A stretch of DNA of 42,843 nt, from positions 1 through 42,843 of the forward strand of contig CACOPK010000008.1 in the NCBI GenBank assembly GCA_902629075.1. The letters run 5' to 3'. A model generated the notes under the pieces. That model saw nothing but the letters and a program-made list of their open reading frames with translations, was not told the DNA's origin and made no database searches. A program made the translations under genes and the position numbers. The stretch is from an uncultured Pelagibacteraceae bacterium (GTDB taxonomy: Bacteria > Pseudomonadota > Alphaproteobacteria > Pelagibacterales > Pelagibacteraceae). Shown here in pieces: positions 1-8,451 of this stretch (positions are counted from its first letter, which is position 1; each line of letters opens with the position of its first letter).

Positions 1-74
1 TTATTTTTATTTACTTTTTGTTTGGAAATTTCTCCATAGTAAAAATTACACGCTCGTGTGTAATATTTTATCAT
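1..74 (-). CDS. folP: Dihydropteroate synthase, N-terminal fragment (partial)
   Basis: An open frame starts with ATG at 74-72 on the minus strand, four bases after the ftsH stop, and runs off the window edge. It reads MIKYYTRACNFYYGEISKQ and continues without a stop. I recognise this as the likely start of a SAR11-type dihydropteroate synthase (folate synthesis) because ftsH then folP is the expected order and the missing C-terminal part of FolP sits on the opposite strand at 333-539. The assignment rests on this order and on memory of the family, not on a conserved catalytic motif, since only about 24 residues are visible. It is one half of a gene split by the inverted junction near base 330. 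Confidence 0.55.
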   Translation of the reverse strand, partial: MIKYYTRACNFYYGEISKQKVNKN

Positions 75-78
75 TTTG

Positions 79-327
79 TTAATGAACTATTTTTGGTTTT
101 AATCCGATTGAACCAAGAGCAGAATCCTTATTTTCATCATCATTCTCGAGATCTTCTTTATTTTCTGGATATTTATTCTTAATGATAATATCTTCTATCT
201 CTTCTCCTGTTAAAGTTTCATATGTTAACAATGCTTTTGCTATTTTGTGTAAATCATCAATTTTATCTGTTAAAATTTGTTTTGCATGATTATATCCCTC
301 ATCCACCAGTTTTCTTATCTCTTTATC
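79..327 (-). CDS. ftsH: ATP-dependent zinc metalloprotease FtsH, C-terminal fragment (partial)
   Basis: The minus-strand frame ending at 79 reads DKEIRKLVDEGYNHAKQIL, then a stretch ending KALLTYETLTGEEIEDII, then an acidic tail. This is the C-terminal end of the peptidase domain of FtsH, the membrane-anchored AAA+ protease that degrades misfolded membrane proteins and regulators such as sigma-32. The AAA module and the HEXXH zinc site are absent, so only about 83 residues of the usual 620-640 are present. The homology stops abruptly at about base 327, where the sequence switches to folP in the opposite orientation. The next gene on this strand is the folP start, the expected SAR11 order, so the fragment is intact at its 3' end and artificially or physically cut at its 5' side. 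Confidence 0.85.
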   Translation of the reverse strand, partial: DKEIRKLVDEGYNHAKQILTDKIDDLHKIAKALLTYETLTGEEIEDIIIKNKYPENKEDLENDDENKDSALGSIGLKPKIVH

Positions 328-345
328 ACTCACTTGGATTTCCAG
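322..345. other. Inverted ftsH/folP breakpoint (probable chimera junction)
   Basis: On the minus strand FtsH homology can be followed down to the DKEIRK residues (bases 310-327). On the plus strand FolP homology begins with LGFPVMLGISKK (from base 333). The two genes normally lie head to tail on one strand; here they face away from each other, and the middle of folP is missing. The switch occurs within about 5-10 bases, with no insertion sequence or long inverted repeat visible at the join. Confidence 0.8.
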
Positions 346-539
346 TAATGTTAGGTATATCAAAAAAAAGATTTATTAAAGACATAGTTGGGAAGAATGA
401 TTCAATCGAAAGAATTGGAGGAACAATTTCATCAAGCATTCATGCAGCTTTAAATGGAGTGCAAATTCTAAGGGTTCATGATGTAAATGAAGTTAAACAG
501 GCGATGAAAGTTTTTAACAGACTTATTTTCAATATATGA
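333..539 (+). CDS. folP: Dihydropteroate synthase, C-terminal fragment (partial)
   Basis: This frame encodes the last 68 or so residues of dihydropteroate synthase, which joins p-aminobenzoate to the pterin diphosphate in folate synthesis. The visible signatures are GFPVMLGISKKRF (the strand carrying the conserved S-[RK]-K substrate-binding motif), then RIGGTISSSIHAALNG, then ILRVHDVNEVKQAM, the typical C-terminal RVHDV motif. Open frame continues upstream to about base 222, but that part is the reverse complement of ftsH and is not FolP. The stop codon overlaps the glmM start (ATGA at 536-539), so translation of glmM is probably coupled to folP. The N-terminal three quarters of the enzyme is missing from this strand. 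Confidence 0.85.
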   Translation, partial: LGFPVMLGISKKRFIKDIVGKNDSIERIGGTISSSIHAALNGVQILRVHDVNEVKQAMKVFNRLIFNI

Positions 540-1867
540 GCAAAAGATACTTTGGCACAGATGGTATTAGAGGAACGGTAAACCAAAATAAAATTAATGG
601 TGATATGTTTTTTAAGTTTGGTCTCGCCGCAGGGACATATTTTAGAAACCTGAAGAAAAAAAAACAGACAGCAATTATTGCAAAAGACACAAGATTATCT
701 GGCTATACTTTAGAACCAGCTCTCGTATCTGGACTAACATCTGCAGGTATGCATGTTTTCACACTTGGACCTTTACCCACGAACGGTTTAGCAATGTTAA
801 CCAAAAAAATGAATGCAAATTTAGGAATTATGATAACAGCGTCACACAACCCATTTTATGATAACGGTCTAAAATTATTTGGTCCTGATGGCTTAAAACT
901 TTCAGACAAAATAGAAAAAAGGATAGAAAAACTTATAGATACAAAAATTTCAAAAAATTTAACAAAACCTAGTGTATTGGGTAGAGTAAAAAGATTAGAG
1001 GATGCTAATGATAATTATATAAATATATTAAAGAGTAATTTTCCAAATAATTTTTCATTAAAGGGACTCAATATAGCTATAGATTGCGCCAATGGAGCAG
1101 GTTATAAATCTGGACCTAAAATACTTAAAAAATTAGGAGCAAAAGTTTATAATATAGGAACTTCACCAAACGGTTTAAATATAAATTTAAACTGTGGATC
1201 AACTTTTCCAAATCGTATTAAATCTTTTTCAAATAAAAAGAAAGTTGACTTGGGAATCTCTTTAGATGGAGATGCTGACAGAATTATAATTTGTGATGAA
1301 AAAGGGAAAATTGTTGATGGTGACCAAATTATTGCAATGATTGCGCTAAGATGGAAAAAGAAAAAGATATTAAAAGGTGGAGTTGTAGGAACGTTAATGT
1401 CAAATTATGGACTTGAAAAACTATTTAAAAAAAAAAAAATCAAATTTATTAGGGCTAAAGTTGGCGACAGGTACGTTAAAGAATCAATGAAAAAAAATAA
1501 ATGTAATTTAGGTGGAGAACAGTCAGGCCATATCATTCTTGGAAATTTTGCAACCACTGGAGATGGATTGCTTGTTGCATTAGAAGTGCTTTATTCAATG
1601 AGAAAAGGAAAGAAAGCTAGTGAATTGTTTAATAACTTTCAAAAAATACCACAAAAATTGGTTAATGTTTTTGTGAAAGATAAATCTATTATAAACTCAA
1701 AAAAGTGCAAAAAATCAATTTCAAATGCAAAACACCTTTTAGAAAATAAAGGAAGAATTTTAGTAAGAGCCTCTGGTACAGAGCCTAAAATAAGAATAAT
1801 GTGTGAAACAAATAATAATAAATTAATGATTAAGTGTATTAATCTCGTTAAACGATCAATAAATTAA
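536..1867 (+). CDS. glmM: Phosphoglucosamine mutase
   Basis: GlmM interconverts glucosamine-6-phosphate and glucosamine-1-phosphate on the way to UDP-GlcNAc for peptidoglycan and lipopolysaccharide; it is cytoplasmic. At 443 aa it has normal family length. Visible motifs in order: FGTDGIRG at the N terminus, the phosphoserine loop TASHNPFYDNG with the active serine at residue 103, the Mg-binding DGDADR at 244-249, the sugar-binding GGEQSGH, and the C-terminal phosphate-binding RASGTEPKIR. The ATG overlaps the folP stop. A run of 13 A at 1427-1439 lies inside the gene, but the frame is intact through it. It starts the glmM-thiD-purA run. Confidence 0.97.
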   Translation: MSKRYFGTDGIRGTVNQNKINGDMFFKFGLAAGTYFRNLKKKKQTAIIAKDTRLSGYTLEPALVSGLTSAGMHVFTLGPLPTNGLAMLTKKMNANLGIMITASHNPFYDNGLKLFGPDGLKLSDKIEKRIEKLIDTKISKNLTKPSVLGRVKRLEDANDNYINILKSNFPNNFSLKGLNIAIDCANGAGYKSGPKILKKLGAKVYNIGTSPNGLNINLNCGSTFPNRIKSFSNKKKVDLGISLDGDADRIIICDEKGKIVDGDQIIAMIALRWKKKKILKGGVVGTLMSNYGLEKLFKKKKIKFIRAKVGDRYVKESMKKNKCNLGGEQSGHIILGNFATTGDGLLVALEVLYSMRKGKKASELFNNFQKIPQKLVNVFVKDKSIINSKKCKKSISNAKHLLENKGRILVRASGTEPKIRIMCETNNNKLMIKCINLVKRSIN

Positions 1868-1868
1868 A

Positions 1869-2681
1869 TTGAAAATAAAATCTAAAGTATTGATTATTGC
1901 CGGTTCAGACTCTTCAGGAGGAGCGGGAATTCAAGCAGATATAAAAACTGTAAGTTCTCTAGGTTCTTATGCTATGACTGCAATTACAGCAATAACTTCA
2001 CAAAATACAAATGGTGTTCACTCAATTTTTAACGTATCTCCAGCTGAAATTTCTAAACAAATTGAATTTACATCAAAAGATATTAAGCCTGATGTTGTCA
2101 AAGTTGGAATGTTAAGTAATACAAATGTTATTAAGACAGTTATAAAATCACTATCAAAAATTAAAGTTAAAAAAATAATTTTAGATCCTGTAATGGTTGC
2201 TAAAGGTGGAACGAGACTCATTGATAAAAAATCTGTAAAGATTTTGAGAGAAAAGTTCATTAAAAAAGTAACATTGATAACGCCTAATATTCCCGAGGCC
2301 GAGATTTTAACAAATCAAAAAATAACTTCAAAAGAAGATATGATAAATGCAGGAAAAAAATTACTTAAATTTGGTGCAAAAAATGTTCTTATAAAAGGAG
2401 GCCATTTAAAATCTAAAGTGGTATACGATATACTCTTAGAAAAAAATAAAATTTACATATTTAAAAATGAAAAAATAAAATCAAAATATACTCATGGAAC
2501 AGGATGTACGTTATCCTCAGCAATTGCCACATATTATTCATGTGGAAAATCGCTAAAGAGATCTTGTGAAATTGGAATTAAATATGTAAACCAAGCTATT
2601 AACAATGCCCCAAAATTTGGAAAAGGACATGGACCAATAAACCATCTTAACTCAATTGAAATAAAGAAAAAATTTAGATGA
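1869..2681 (+). CDS. thiD: Hydroxymethylpyrimidine/phosphomethylpyrimidine kinase
   Basis: ThiD phosphorylates HMP and HMP-phosphate to HMP-diphosphate, the pyrimidine half of thiamine; it can also serve salvage of HMP taken up from outside. The 270-aa ribokinase-fold protein shows the N-terminal [16 protein letters not shown] motif (residues 12-27), DPVM at 106-109, GGH near 178, and the C-terminal anion-hole GTGC motif at 210-213. The start appears to be TTG at 1869, one base after the glmM stop; the [14 protein letters not shown] beginning matches the family and no nearer ATG keeps the first strand. The stop overlaps the purA start (ATGA). No thiamine riboswitch is seen upstream, as expected inside an operon. 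Confidence 0.94.
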   Translation: MKIKSKVLIIAGSDSSGGAGIQADIKTVSSLGSYAMTAITAITSQNTNGVHSIFNVSPAEISKQIEFTSKDIKPDVVKVGMLSNTNVIKTVIKSLSKIKVKKIILDPVMVAKGGTRLIDKKSVKILREKFIKKVTLITPNIPEAEILTNQKITSKEDMINAGKKLLKFGAKNVLIKGGHLKSKVVYDILLEKNKIYIFKNEKIKSKYTHGTGCTLSSAIATYYSCGKSLKRSCEIGIKYVNQAINNAPKFGKGHGPINHLNSIEIKKKFR

Positions 2682-3970
2682 AAAATGTAGTAGTTGTAGG
2701 ATCGCAGTGGGGTGATGAAGGAAAGGGAAAAATAGTAGATTGGCTTTCCAGCGAAGCTGACGTAGTCATTAGATTTCAGGGAGGCCATAATGCCGGACAT
2801 ACTTTAGTAATAGACGGCAAAATATATAAATTAAGACTTTTGCCTTCAGGCATAGTTAGAAAAAATAAAATTTCAATTATTGGCAATGGTGTAGTGGTTG
2901 ATCCATGGGCTTTAATAGATGAAATTGAAGAAATAAAAAAAAAAGGAGTGGAAATATCTGAACAAAATTTATTTTTATCAGAATCCGCAACATTAATATT
3001 GCCAATACATAGCGAGCTTGATGCACTTAGAGAAGATAACGCAAAAAATCCAAAAATAGGAACAACTAGAAGAGGTATTGGACCAGCATACGAGGATAAA
3101 GTGGGCAGGAGATCAATCAGAGTTATAGATTTATTGTCAGAGAAAAATCTAGATTCCAGATTAAAAATTCTTCTTGATCATCATAACTCTCTTAGAAAAG
3201 GAATGGGCAAGGACAAATACGATAAGAACAAACTTAAAGAGGATCTTTTGAAGATTGCTCCAAAGATATTAAAATATAGTAAACCAATATGGAAAAAAAT
3301 TGAAGAATTTAAAAAATCAAACAAAAAAATTTTGTTTGAAGGTGCACAAGGAATTTTACTTGATGTAGATCATGGAACCTACCCTTTTGTAACTTCGTCT
3401 AACACCGTTGCTTCATCGGCAGCAACTGGAACTGGATGTGGAGTGGATACAATAAATTATATATTGGGAATTACTAAAGCATACACAACAAGAGTTGGAG
3501 AAGGTCCTTTTCCAACAGAACTCAAAAATCAAATTGGAGAAGAACTTGGGCAAAGAGGAAAAGAATTTGGAACAGTAACAAGCAGAAAAAGAAGGTGCGG
3601 TTGGTTTGATGGTGTTCTTGTAAAACAAACAATAAAAACCTCAGGAATTAATGGGATAGCATTAACCAAATTAGACGTACTTGATGAATTTGATGAAATA
3701 AAAGTTTGTATAGCTTATGATTTAAATGGAAAACAAATTGATTACTTACCCGCATCATCTGAACAGCAATTTGAAGTTAAACCAATTTATAAAACTTTTA
3801 AAGGGTGGAAAACTTCAACAAGTGGGGTTAAAAATTTTAATGATTTACCTAAGAATGCTCAAAATTATATAAGCTTTATTGAAGAATTTGTAGAGGCAAA
3901 AGTATCATCGGTTTCCACAAGTCCTGAAAGAAAAGATACAATATTAATTGAAGACCCTTTCAAGGCCTAA
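2678..3970 (+). CDS. purA: Adenylosuccinate synthetase
   Basis: PurA makes adenylosuccinate from IMP, aspartate and GTP, the first committed step to AMP. The 430-aa length is standard. The GTP/IMP loop [11 protein letters not shown] spans residues 8-18 with the catalytic Asp13; [10 protein letters not shown] carries the catalytic His41; [13 protein letters not shown] and the C-terminal [10 protein letters not shown] are also present. It overlaps thiD by four bases at its start and the convergent rpoH by four bases at its stop, leaving no room for a terminator between the two transcription units. Confidence 0.98.
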   Translation: MKNVVVVGSQWGDEGKGKIVDWLSSEADVVIRFQGGHNAGHTLVIDGKIYKLRLLPSGIVRKNKISIIGNGVVVDPWALIDEIEEIKKKGVEISEQNLFLSESATLILPIHSELDALREDNAKNPKIGTTRRGIGPAYEDKVGRRSIRVIDLLSEKNLDSRLKILLDHHNSLRKGMGKDKYDKNKLKEDLLKIAPKILKYSKPIWKKIEEFKKSNKKILFEGAQGILLDVDHGTYPFVTSSNTVASSAATGTGCGVDTINYILGITKAYTTRVGEGPFPTELKNQIGEELGQRGKEFGTVTSRKRRCGWFDGVLVKQTIKTSGINGIALTKLDVLDEFDEIKVCIAYDLNGKQIDYLPASSEQQFEVKPIYKTFKGWKTSTSGVKNFNDLPKNAQNYISFIEEFVEAKVSSVSTSPERKDTILIEDPFKA

Positions 3971-4860
3971 TTAGCGGGCAATAAATTTTTTGATTTTGCT
4001 GAATTTAACATATGCTTTTGCAACTTTTCAAAAGCTTTATTTTCAATTTGTCTAATTCTTTCCCTGCTTATCTTAAATTTTTTACTCAACTCCTCTAGGG
4101 TGCTTGGGTCATCACATAATCTTCTAGAATATAAAATTTTTTTTTCACGATCATTTAAGATTTTAATTGAGTCTGACAAAAGATCTTTCCTTTGCTCCAT
4201 CTCCTCTTGTTGAGCAATTTTTAACTCTTGATCCATGCTTTGATCTACAACCCAATCTTGCCATTCGTCTCCATCCTCACCTATTGGTGCATTCAGTGAA
4301 TGTTCTTTACCAGCTAACCTTCTATTCATTGACACTACTTCATCTTCACTAACGTGTAATCTCTCAGCAATATCCTTCACATGTTCATTTTTTAAATCAC
4401 CTTCGGTATCTGGTGCGATTTGACTTTTAATTTTTTTTAAGTTGAAAAATAATTTTTTTTGAGCTGTAGTAGTACCAATCTTAACTAAACTCCAAGAACG
4501 CAATATATATTCTTGTATTGCAGCTTTAATCCACCACATTGCATATGTTGCTAATCTAAATCCTTTATCGGGTTCAAACTTTTTTACCGCTTGCATTAAA
4601 CCGACATTACCTTCAGAGATCATTTCGTTTAAAGGCAGTCCATAACCTTTGTAACCCATAGCAATTTTAGCGACTAATCTTAAGTGACTGGTAACAAGTT
4701 TTTCTGCGGACTTAACATTACCAGTGTTTTTCCAATTTTTTGCTAACATATATTCCTCTTCTGCATCTAGCATTGGAAATTTTTTTATTTGAGCAAGATA
4801 AGCACTCAAGCCACCTTCATTTGAAAGGATCGGTAAGTTATATGTTTTTGAACTACTCAT
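3967..4860 (-). CDS. rpoH: RNA polymerase sigma-32 (heat-shock) factor
   Basis: RpoH directs RNA polymerase to heat-shock and protein-quality genes. The 297-aa protein has sigma-70 region 2 ([17 protein letters not shown], then [14 protein letters not shown] near 105-119), the diagnostic RpoH box QKKLFFNLK at about 134-142, and region 4 with the helix-turn-helix [20 protein letters not shown] near the C terminus. It follows rluD on the same strand after a 48-base AT-rich gap and is probably cotranscribed with it. Possible targets in the same window are the hflK-hflC-degP genes, and FtsH, whose 3' end lies at the left edge, is the classical protease that degrades RpoH. Confidence 0.97.
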   Translation of the reverse strand: MSSSKTYNLPILSNEGGLSAYLAQIKKFPMLDAEEEYMLAKNWKNTGNVKSAEKLVTSHLRLVAKIAMGYKGYGLPLNEMISEGNVGLMQAVKKFEPDKGFRLATYAMWWIKAAIQEYILRSWSLVKIGTTTAQKKLFFNLKKIKSQIAPDTEGDLKNEHVKDIAERLHVSEDEVVSMNRRLAGKEHSLNAPIGEDGDEWQDWVVDQSMDQELKIAQQEEMEQRKDLLSDSIKILNDREKKILYSRRLCDDPSTLEELSKKFKISRERIRQIENKAFEKLQKHMLNSAKSKNLLPAN

Positions 4861-4908
4861 AAATATTAAGGATTATTTAATAAACAATTTATTTTTTACA
4901 ACATCTAA

Positions 4909-5886
4909 TTAGTTAGATTTTTCAAGCTCATTGATAATATTTCTCAAATCATTGGGTAAATTTGATTCAAAAATTAGCCTTTTTTCAGTTCTTGGGTGAT
5001 TAAAACCCAAAATTTTAGCATGTAAAAATTGTCTATCTAATTTTAATATTACTTGATTAATTCTTTCACCCACATTCTTTAGTTTTTTATATTTTTTTTT
5101 ATATTTTTTATCCCCAACAATTTGATTTCCTTTATAGCTCATGTGCACTCTAATTTGATGTGTTCTCCCAGTTTCTAATTTACATTCAACCAGACTGAGT
5201 GTAGGTATATTATTGCCTTCAAAAACCTTGAGTGTTTTATAATTTGTTATAGCTCTTTTACCTTTTGTAAAACTAACATCCATCAATTGTCTATTTTTTG
5301 AACTTCTCGTTATGAATGTCTTAATTATTCCTGACTGCGGTCTCAATTTACCCCAAACTAACGCATTGTATACTCTATCAATTGAATGCTTGCTGAATTG
5401 CTTTGAAATATTTTCATGACTAAAATTATTTTTTGCTATTACAACTAGTCCTGAAGTATCTTTATCTATTCTATGAATAATTCCGGGCCTAAGTTCATCA
5501 CCTATACTTGATAGTTTTACTTTTTCATAACTCATTAACGCATTTACAATTGTATTATCATAATTACCAGGGCCAGGATGCATAGATATTCCAGATGGTT
5601 TATTAATCACAATGATATCTTCATCTTGATAAAAAATATCTAGCTTCATTTTATAGGGTTTCAAGGAAGTTTTTTTCGGCTCAGTAACTTCTAAAGATAT
5701 TTTATCTCCAATTCTTATTTTTTTTGAAGGTATATGATTGATTTTTTCATTAATTTTCAGTTTTTTATTTAAGATTAAATTTTTGATTCTTGTTCTACTT
5801 AATTCAATACATTTCTTGAAAACAAATGAATCAACCCTTTGTTTGTCCGCATTTTCCTCGACAATTAAATTAATGATATTTTTCAT
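4909..5886 (-). CDS. rluD: Ribosomal large-subunit pseudouridine synthase, RluD family
   Basis: The enzyme isomerises uridines in 23S rRNA (in RluD, in helix 69). The 325-aa protein has an N-terminal S4 RNA-binding domain (about residues 15-75, with SRTRIKNLILNKKLKIN) followed by the RluA-type catalytic domain: INKPSGISMHPG near 95-105, the catalytic HRIDKDTSG at 138-146 with nucleophile Asp141, and LETGRTHQIRVHM later on. RluA, RluC and RluD cannot be told apart firmly by eye; the S4 domain excludes RluA, and RluD is the most likely. Its start lies only 23 bases from the divergent tRNA-Arg gene. Confidence 0.9.
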   Translation of the reverse strand: MKNIINLIVEENADKQRVDSFVFKKCIELSRTRIKNLILNKKLKINEKINHIPSKKIRIGDKISLEVTEPKKTSLKPYKMKLDIFYQDEDIIVINKPSGISMHPGPGNYDNTIVNALMSYEKVKLSSIGDELRPGIIHRIDKDTSGLVVIAKNNFSHENISKQFSKHSIDRVYNALVWGKLRPQSGIIKTFITRSSKNRQLMDVSFTKGKRAITNYKTLKVFEGNNIPTLSLVECKLETGRTHQIRVHMSYKGNQIVGDKKYKKKYKKLKNVGERINQVILKLDRQFLHAKILGFNHPRTEKRLIFESNLPNDLRNIINELEKSN

Positions 5887-5890
5887 ATAT

Positions 5891-5896
5891 TATAAT
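5891..5896 (+). promoter_or_regulatory. Possible -10 box of tRNA-Arg
   Basis: A perfect TATAAT lies 13 bases upstream of the tRNA-Arg 5' end, the right distance for a start a few bases before the tRNA. No good -35 box is seen at the usual spacing, and the sequence there falls inside the start of rluD. Confidence 0.4.
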
Positions 5897-5909
5897 ATTA
5901 ATACATTAT

Positions 5910-5986
5910 GCGCTCGTAGCTCAACTGGATAGAGCGCCAGATTTCGGCTCTGGAGGTTCAGGGTTCGACTCCTTGCGGGCGCGCCA
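5910..5986 (+). tRNA. tRNA-Arg (anticodon TCG)
   Basis: A full cloverleaf can be folded. The acceptor GCGCTCG (5910-5916) pairs with CGGGCGC (5976-5982). The anticodon stem CCAGA/TCTGG encloses loop TTTCGGC with anticodon TCG at 5944-5946. T-stem CAGGG/CCTTG encloses loop TTCGACT. The discriminator is G and CCA is encoded at 5984-5986. It is 77 nt long and reads CGN arginine codons. It is the only plus-strand gene between base 3967 and base 8431, and its CCA end directly abuts the stop codon of the ABC permease on the other strand. Confidence 0.97.
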
Positions 5987-6784
5987 TTATTCTCCAATAT
6001 TTATTAATGTCCCTTTTTTTCTTGCTTGATGAAAGGAGTAATAAAATAAGCTTATAGCAGCTGTTAAATAAACTATATTAATAATAAATGCTTTATATAT
6101 ATTTTCTGTAATGACTGTTTGATCAATTAGTATTCGTCTTGCCTCCTCGAATACATAAACTAAAGGCATACTATATGCAATTTGTTGAAAAAAATCTGGC
6201 AAAATATCTATAGGATAATAAATACAACCAAAAGGGGCTATAAGAAACATTGTAGACCAGGCTATATTTTCAAAAGATGGTCCAAACCTTAATAATCCAG
6301 CAGATACCAGTATCCCTAAAGTGATTCCAAAAAGATATAAACTCAAAAAAAGAAAAAATAAATTTATACCCAAATTAAGTATAGAAATCCCGAATAACGG
6401 AGAAGTTAATAATATTGCAGGCACCAATCCAATTAAAGCTCTAATTAAAGCTGTGCCAACAAGTGAAGCAATTATCTCACTTATTCTCATTGGAGAAATG
6501 AATAAATTAGTAAAATTTCTGCTCCAAATTTCCTCTAAAAATAGCATGTTAAATCCAATACTTGTTCTAAACAAAAAATCATAAAGTATTGCACATGTTA
6601 ATATTATTCCAACAGCGTTATTATAGTAAGTGCTATATGTAGCAAAAAAATTCGATATAAAACCCCATAAAGTTATTTGTATTGTAGGCCAATAAATTAA
6701 ATCTAGAATCCTAGGAAATGATTTAGTTATCAAATAAAAATGTCTCAAGAAAAGACCATAGATTCTAATTAAATTCATTTTCAT
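5987..6784 (-). CDS. ABC-2 type transporter permease
   Basis: This 265-aa inner-membrane protein has about six hydrophobic segments and the general look of ABC-2 permeases (single domain, with an MRISEIIASLVGTALIRAL stretch between helices 2 and 3). It pairs with the ATPase encoded just upstream, which overlaps it by 20 bases. Such exporters move polysaccharides, lipids, heme or drugs; nothing in the sequence fixes the substrate. The N terminus lacks a signal peptide and begins MKMNLIRIYGLFLRHFYL. The stop codon is at 5987-5989, directly next to the CCA end of tRNA-Arg on the other strand, so transcripts running on toward rluD would be antisense to the tRNA. Confidence 0.85.
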   Translation of the reverse strand: MKMNLIRIYGLFLRHFYLITKSFPRILDLIYWPTIQITLWGFISNFFATYSTYYNNAVGIILTCAILYDFLFRTSIGFNMLFLEEIWSRNFTNLFISPMRISEIIASLVGTALIRALIGLVPAILLTSPLFGISILNLGINLFFLFLSLYLFGITLGILVSAGLLRFGPSFENIAWSTMFLIAPFGCIYYPIDILPDFFQQIAYSMPLVYVFEEARRILIDQTVITENIYKAFIINIVYLTAAISLFYYSFHQARKKGTLINIGE

Positions 6785-7502
6785 TCCTTGATAGTTTGAG
6801 AAAAACTTCTTCTAAATTTTTACGTCCATGTTTATCTATCAAAGACTCAGGAGTTCCCTCGTCTATAATAATACCATTTTTCATCATTAAAACTGATTTA
6901 CATAATCTGTTAACTTCATTCATGTTATGAGAAGCTAACAATATTGATATTTTATTTTCTTGTTTGTAGGTTTCTAAAAAGCTTCTTACAAAGTCTCCTA
7001 TTTCTGGATCTAGAGATGCAGTTGGTTCATCTAGAAATAGTACCTTTGGTTTGTTTATCAGTGCTTTTGCTAAACTTGCTCTATTTTTTTGTCCAGATGA
7101 AAGCTCACCTGTAATTCTACTTAAAAGCTCTTCAAGTCTTAACTTTTCTGTTAAGTAATCAATTCTCTCATTTAAGTTTTTAATATTATATAATTTTCCG
7201 TAAACAGTTAAATTTTGTTTTACAGTTAGTTTTTTTGGTAACTCTATATAAGGAGATATAAAATTTATTTTACTCAATATATCTATTCTATTTTTTTCAA
7301 AATTCATGTTATCTATTTTTATTTCTCCTGCGGATGGCTTCAGAAGTCCCAAAAGCATTCCTATTGTAGTAGTTTTACCAGATCCATTCGGGCCTAATAA
7401 TCCTAAAATTTCATTTTCCTTTATATTAAAAGATATATTTTTTACTGCCTCTTTAGAGGAGTAATTTTTTTTTAAATTTTTAACTTCAACTAAATTTGTC
7501 AT
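6765..7502 (-). CDS. ABC transporter ATP-binding protein (ABC-2 exporter)
   Basis: The 245-aa nucleotide-binding subunit drives the neighbouring ABC-2 permease. Walker A is GPNGSGKTT (37-45), the ABC signature LSSGQ is at 134-138, Walker B VLFLDEP at 154-160, the D-loop SLDPE follows, and the switch His is about residue 192 in ASHNM. It resembles the CcmA/NodI/drug-export type of single ATPases. It overlaps the permease by 20 bases and the tsaC-like gene upstream by four, so all three are probably cotranslated. The substrate is unknown. Confidence 0.93.
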   Translation of the reverse strand: MTNLVEVKNLKKNYSSKEAVKNISFNIKENEILGLLGPNGSGKTTTIGMLLGLLKPSAGEIKIDNMNFEKNRIDILSKINFISPYIELPKKLTVKQNLTVYGKLYNIKNLNERIDYLTEKLRLEELLSRITGELSSGQKNRASLAKALINKPKVLFLDEPTASLDPEIGDFVRSFLETYKQENKISILLASHNMNEVNRLCKSVLMMKNGIIIDEGTPESLIDKHGRKNLEEVFLKLSRNENEFN

Positions 7503-8431
7503 TTAAAATAAGATGCTCTTTTTAACCTATCATTAATCACCTCACCAAATCCTTTATTTGGAATTTTTTCAACAGCGATACTATTAAATTTACTTTTCTT
7601 AATTAATCTTAGAGTTTTGTATAAATTTTTTGCTGCTTGCTCTAGGTTATTACCTTTTGATAAATAAAAGTAGTTAGCTGCTACTCTTTTTCTTTTTTTT
7701 ATTAAAATAAATGCTTCTTTATTTTTTGGGTTTTTAACGTTTAATCTTAATTTAATATATGGAGAATAGTGTACTTTCCCCTGTCCAGGAGTTTTAATTT
7801 TTGATTTTTTATTGTATACGAGATTTTGATTTAAATATTTTTTAATTTGTTCTTTTGGAATTCCACCTAACCTCAAAACTTGTGGTTTATTTATTAAATC
7901 AATTATTGTTGACTCAACACCAATTTTACTTTGACCACCATCTAATACAAAACTTAGTTTCTTCCCAAATTCATCTTTAACATCCTTTTTTGAAACTGGA
8001 CTTATTTTTGTTGAAATATTCGCGCTGGGTGCAGCTAAGGGATAATTTAACATTTTAAGCAAACGCCTAGCTATAGGATGACTCGGGAATCTAACAGCTA
8101 AAGAATTTTTTTTATTTGTAATATTTTTTGAAATAGCACTATTTTTTTTCAACCTTAAAATATAAGAAATGGGACCTGGGGAGTACTTCTTATATAATTT
8201 AAGAAAAAGATCATTAATCTCACAATCTTGTTTTAACATTTTCAGATCAGAATAGTGAACAATCAGAGGATTGTTTTTAGGTCTTTTTTTTAACTTATAA
8301 ATTTTATCAGTTGCGACACCAGAATAAGCATTTGCAGCTAAACCATAAACAGTTTCTGTTGGTATTCCTATACATTGATTTTTATTTAGATATTTTACTG
8401 CTTTTTTAATATTTGAAAGATTGTTTTTCAT
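7499..8431 (-). CDS. tsaC: Threonylcarbamoyl-AMP synthase, Sua5/YwlC type
   Basis: The enzyme makes threonylcarbamoyl-AMP from threonine, bicarbonate and ATP, the first step of the t6A37 modification of tRNAs reading ANN codons. The 310-aa length indicates the two-domain form: an N-terminal YrdC/TsaC domain with GIPTETVYGLAANA, the KKRPKNNPLIVH motif, LAVRFPSHP, APSANIS and ESTIID, then a linker with PGQGKVHYSP and a C-terminal Sua5 domain that closes over the active site. It is the first gene of the minus-strand run toward rpoH, starting 20 bases from the divergent xseB. Confidence 0.94.
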   Translation of the reverse strand: MKNNLSNIKKAVKYLNKNQCIGIPTETVYGLAANAYSGVATDKIYKLKKRPKNNPLIVHYSDLKMLKQDCEINDLFLKLYKKYSPGPISYILRLKKNSAISKNITNKKNSLAVRFPSHPIARRLLKMLNYPLAAPSANISTKISPVSKKDVKDEFGKKLSFVLDGGQSKIGVESTIIDLINKPQVLRLGGIPKEQIKKYLNQNLVYNKKSKIKTPGQGKVHYSPYIKLRLNVKNPKNKEAFILIKKRKRVAANYFYLSKGNNLEQAAKNLYKTLRLIKKSKFNSIAVEKIPNKGFGEVINDRLKRASYFK

Positions 8432-8451
8432 ATAATAATACCAACTAATAT

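Noticed and set aside
222..332. A longer folP or a separate gene starting at base 222 on plus
   Set aside because: This part is the reverse complement of ftsH coding sequence; FolP similarity begins only at about base 333.
1861..1875. TPP riboswitch controlling thiD
   Set aside because: thiD starts one base after glmM, so there is no room, and no THI-box-like sequence is present.
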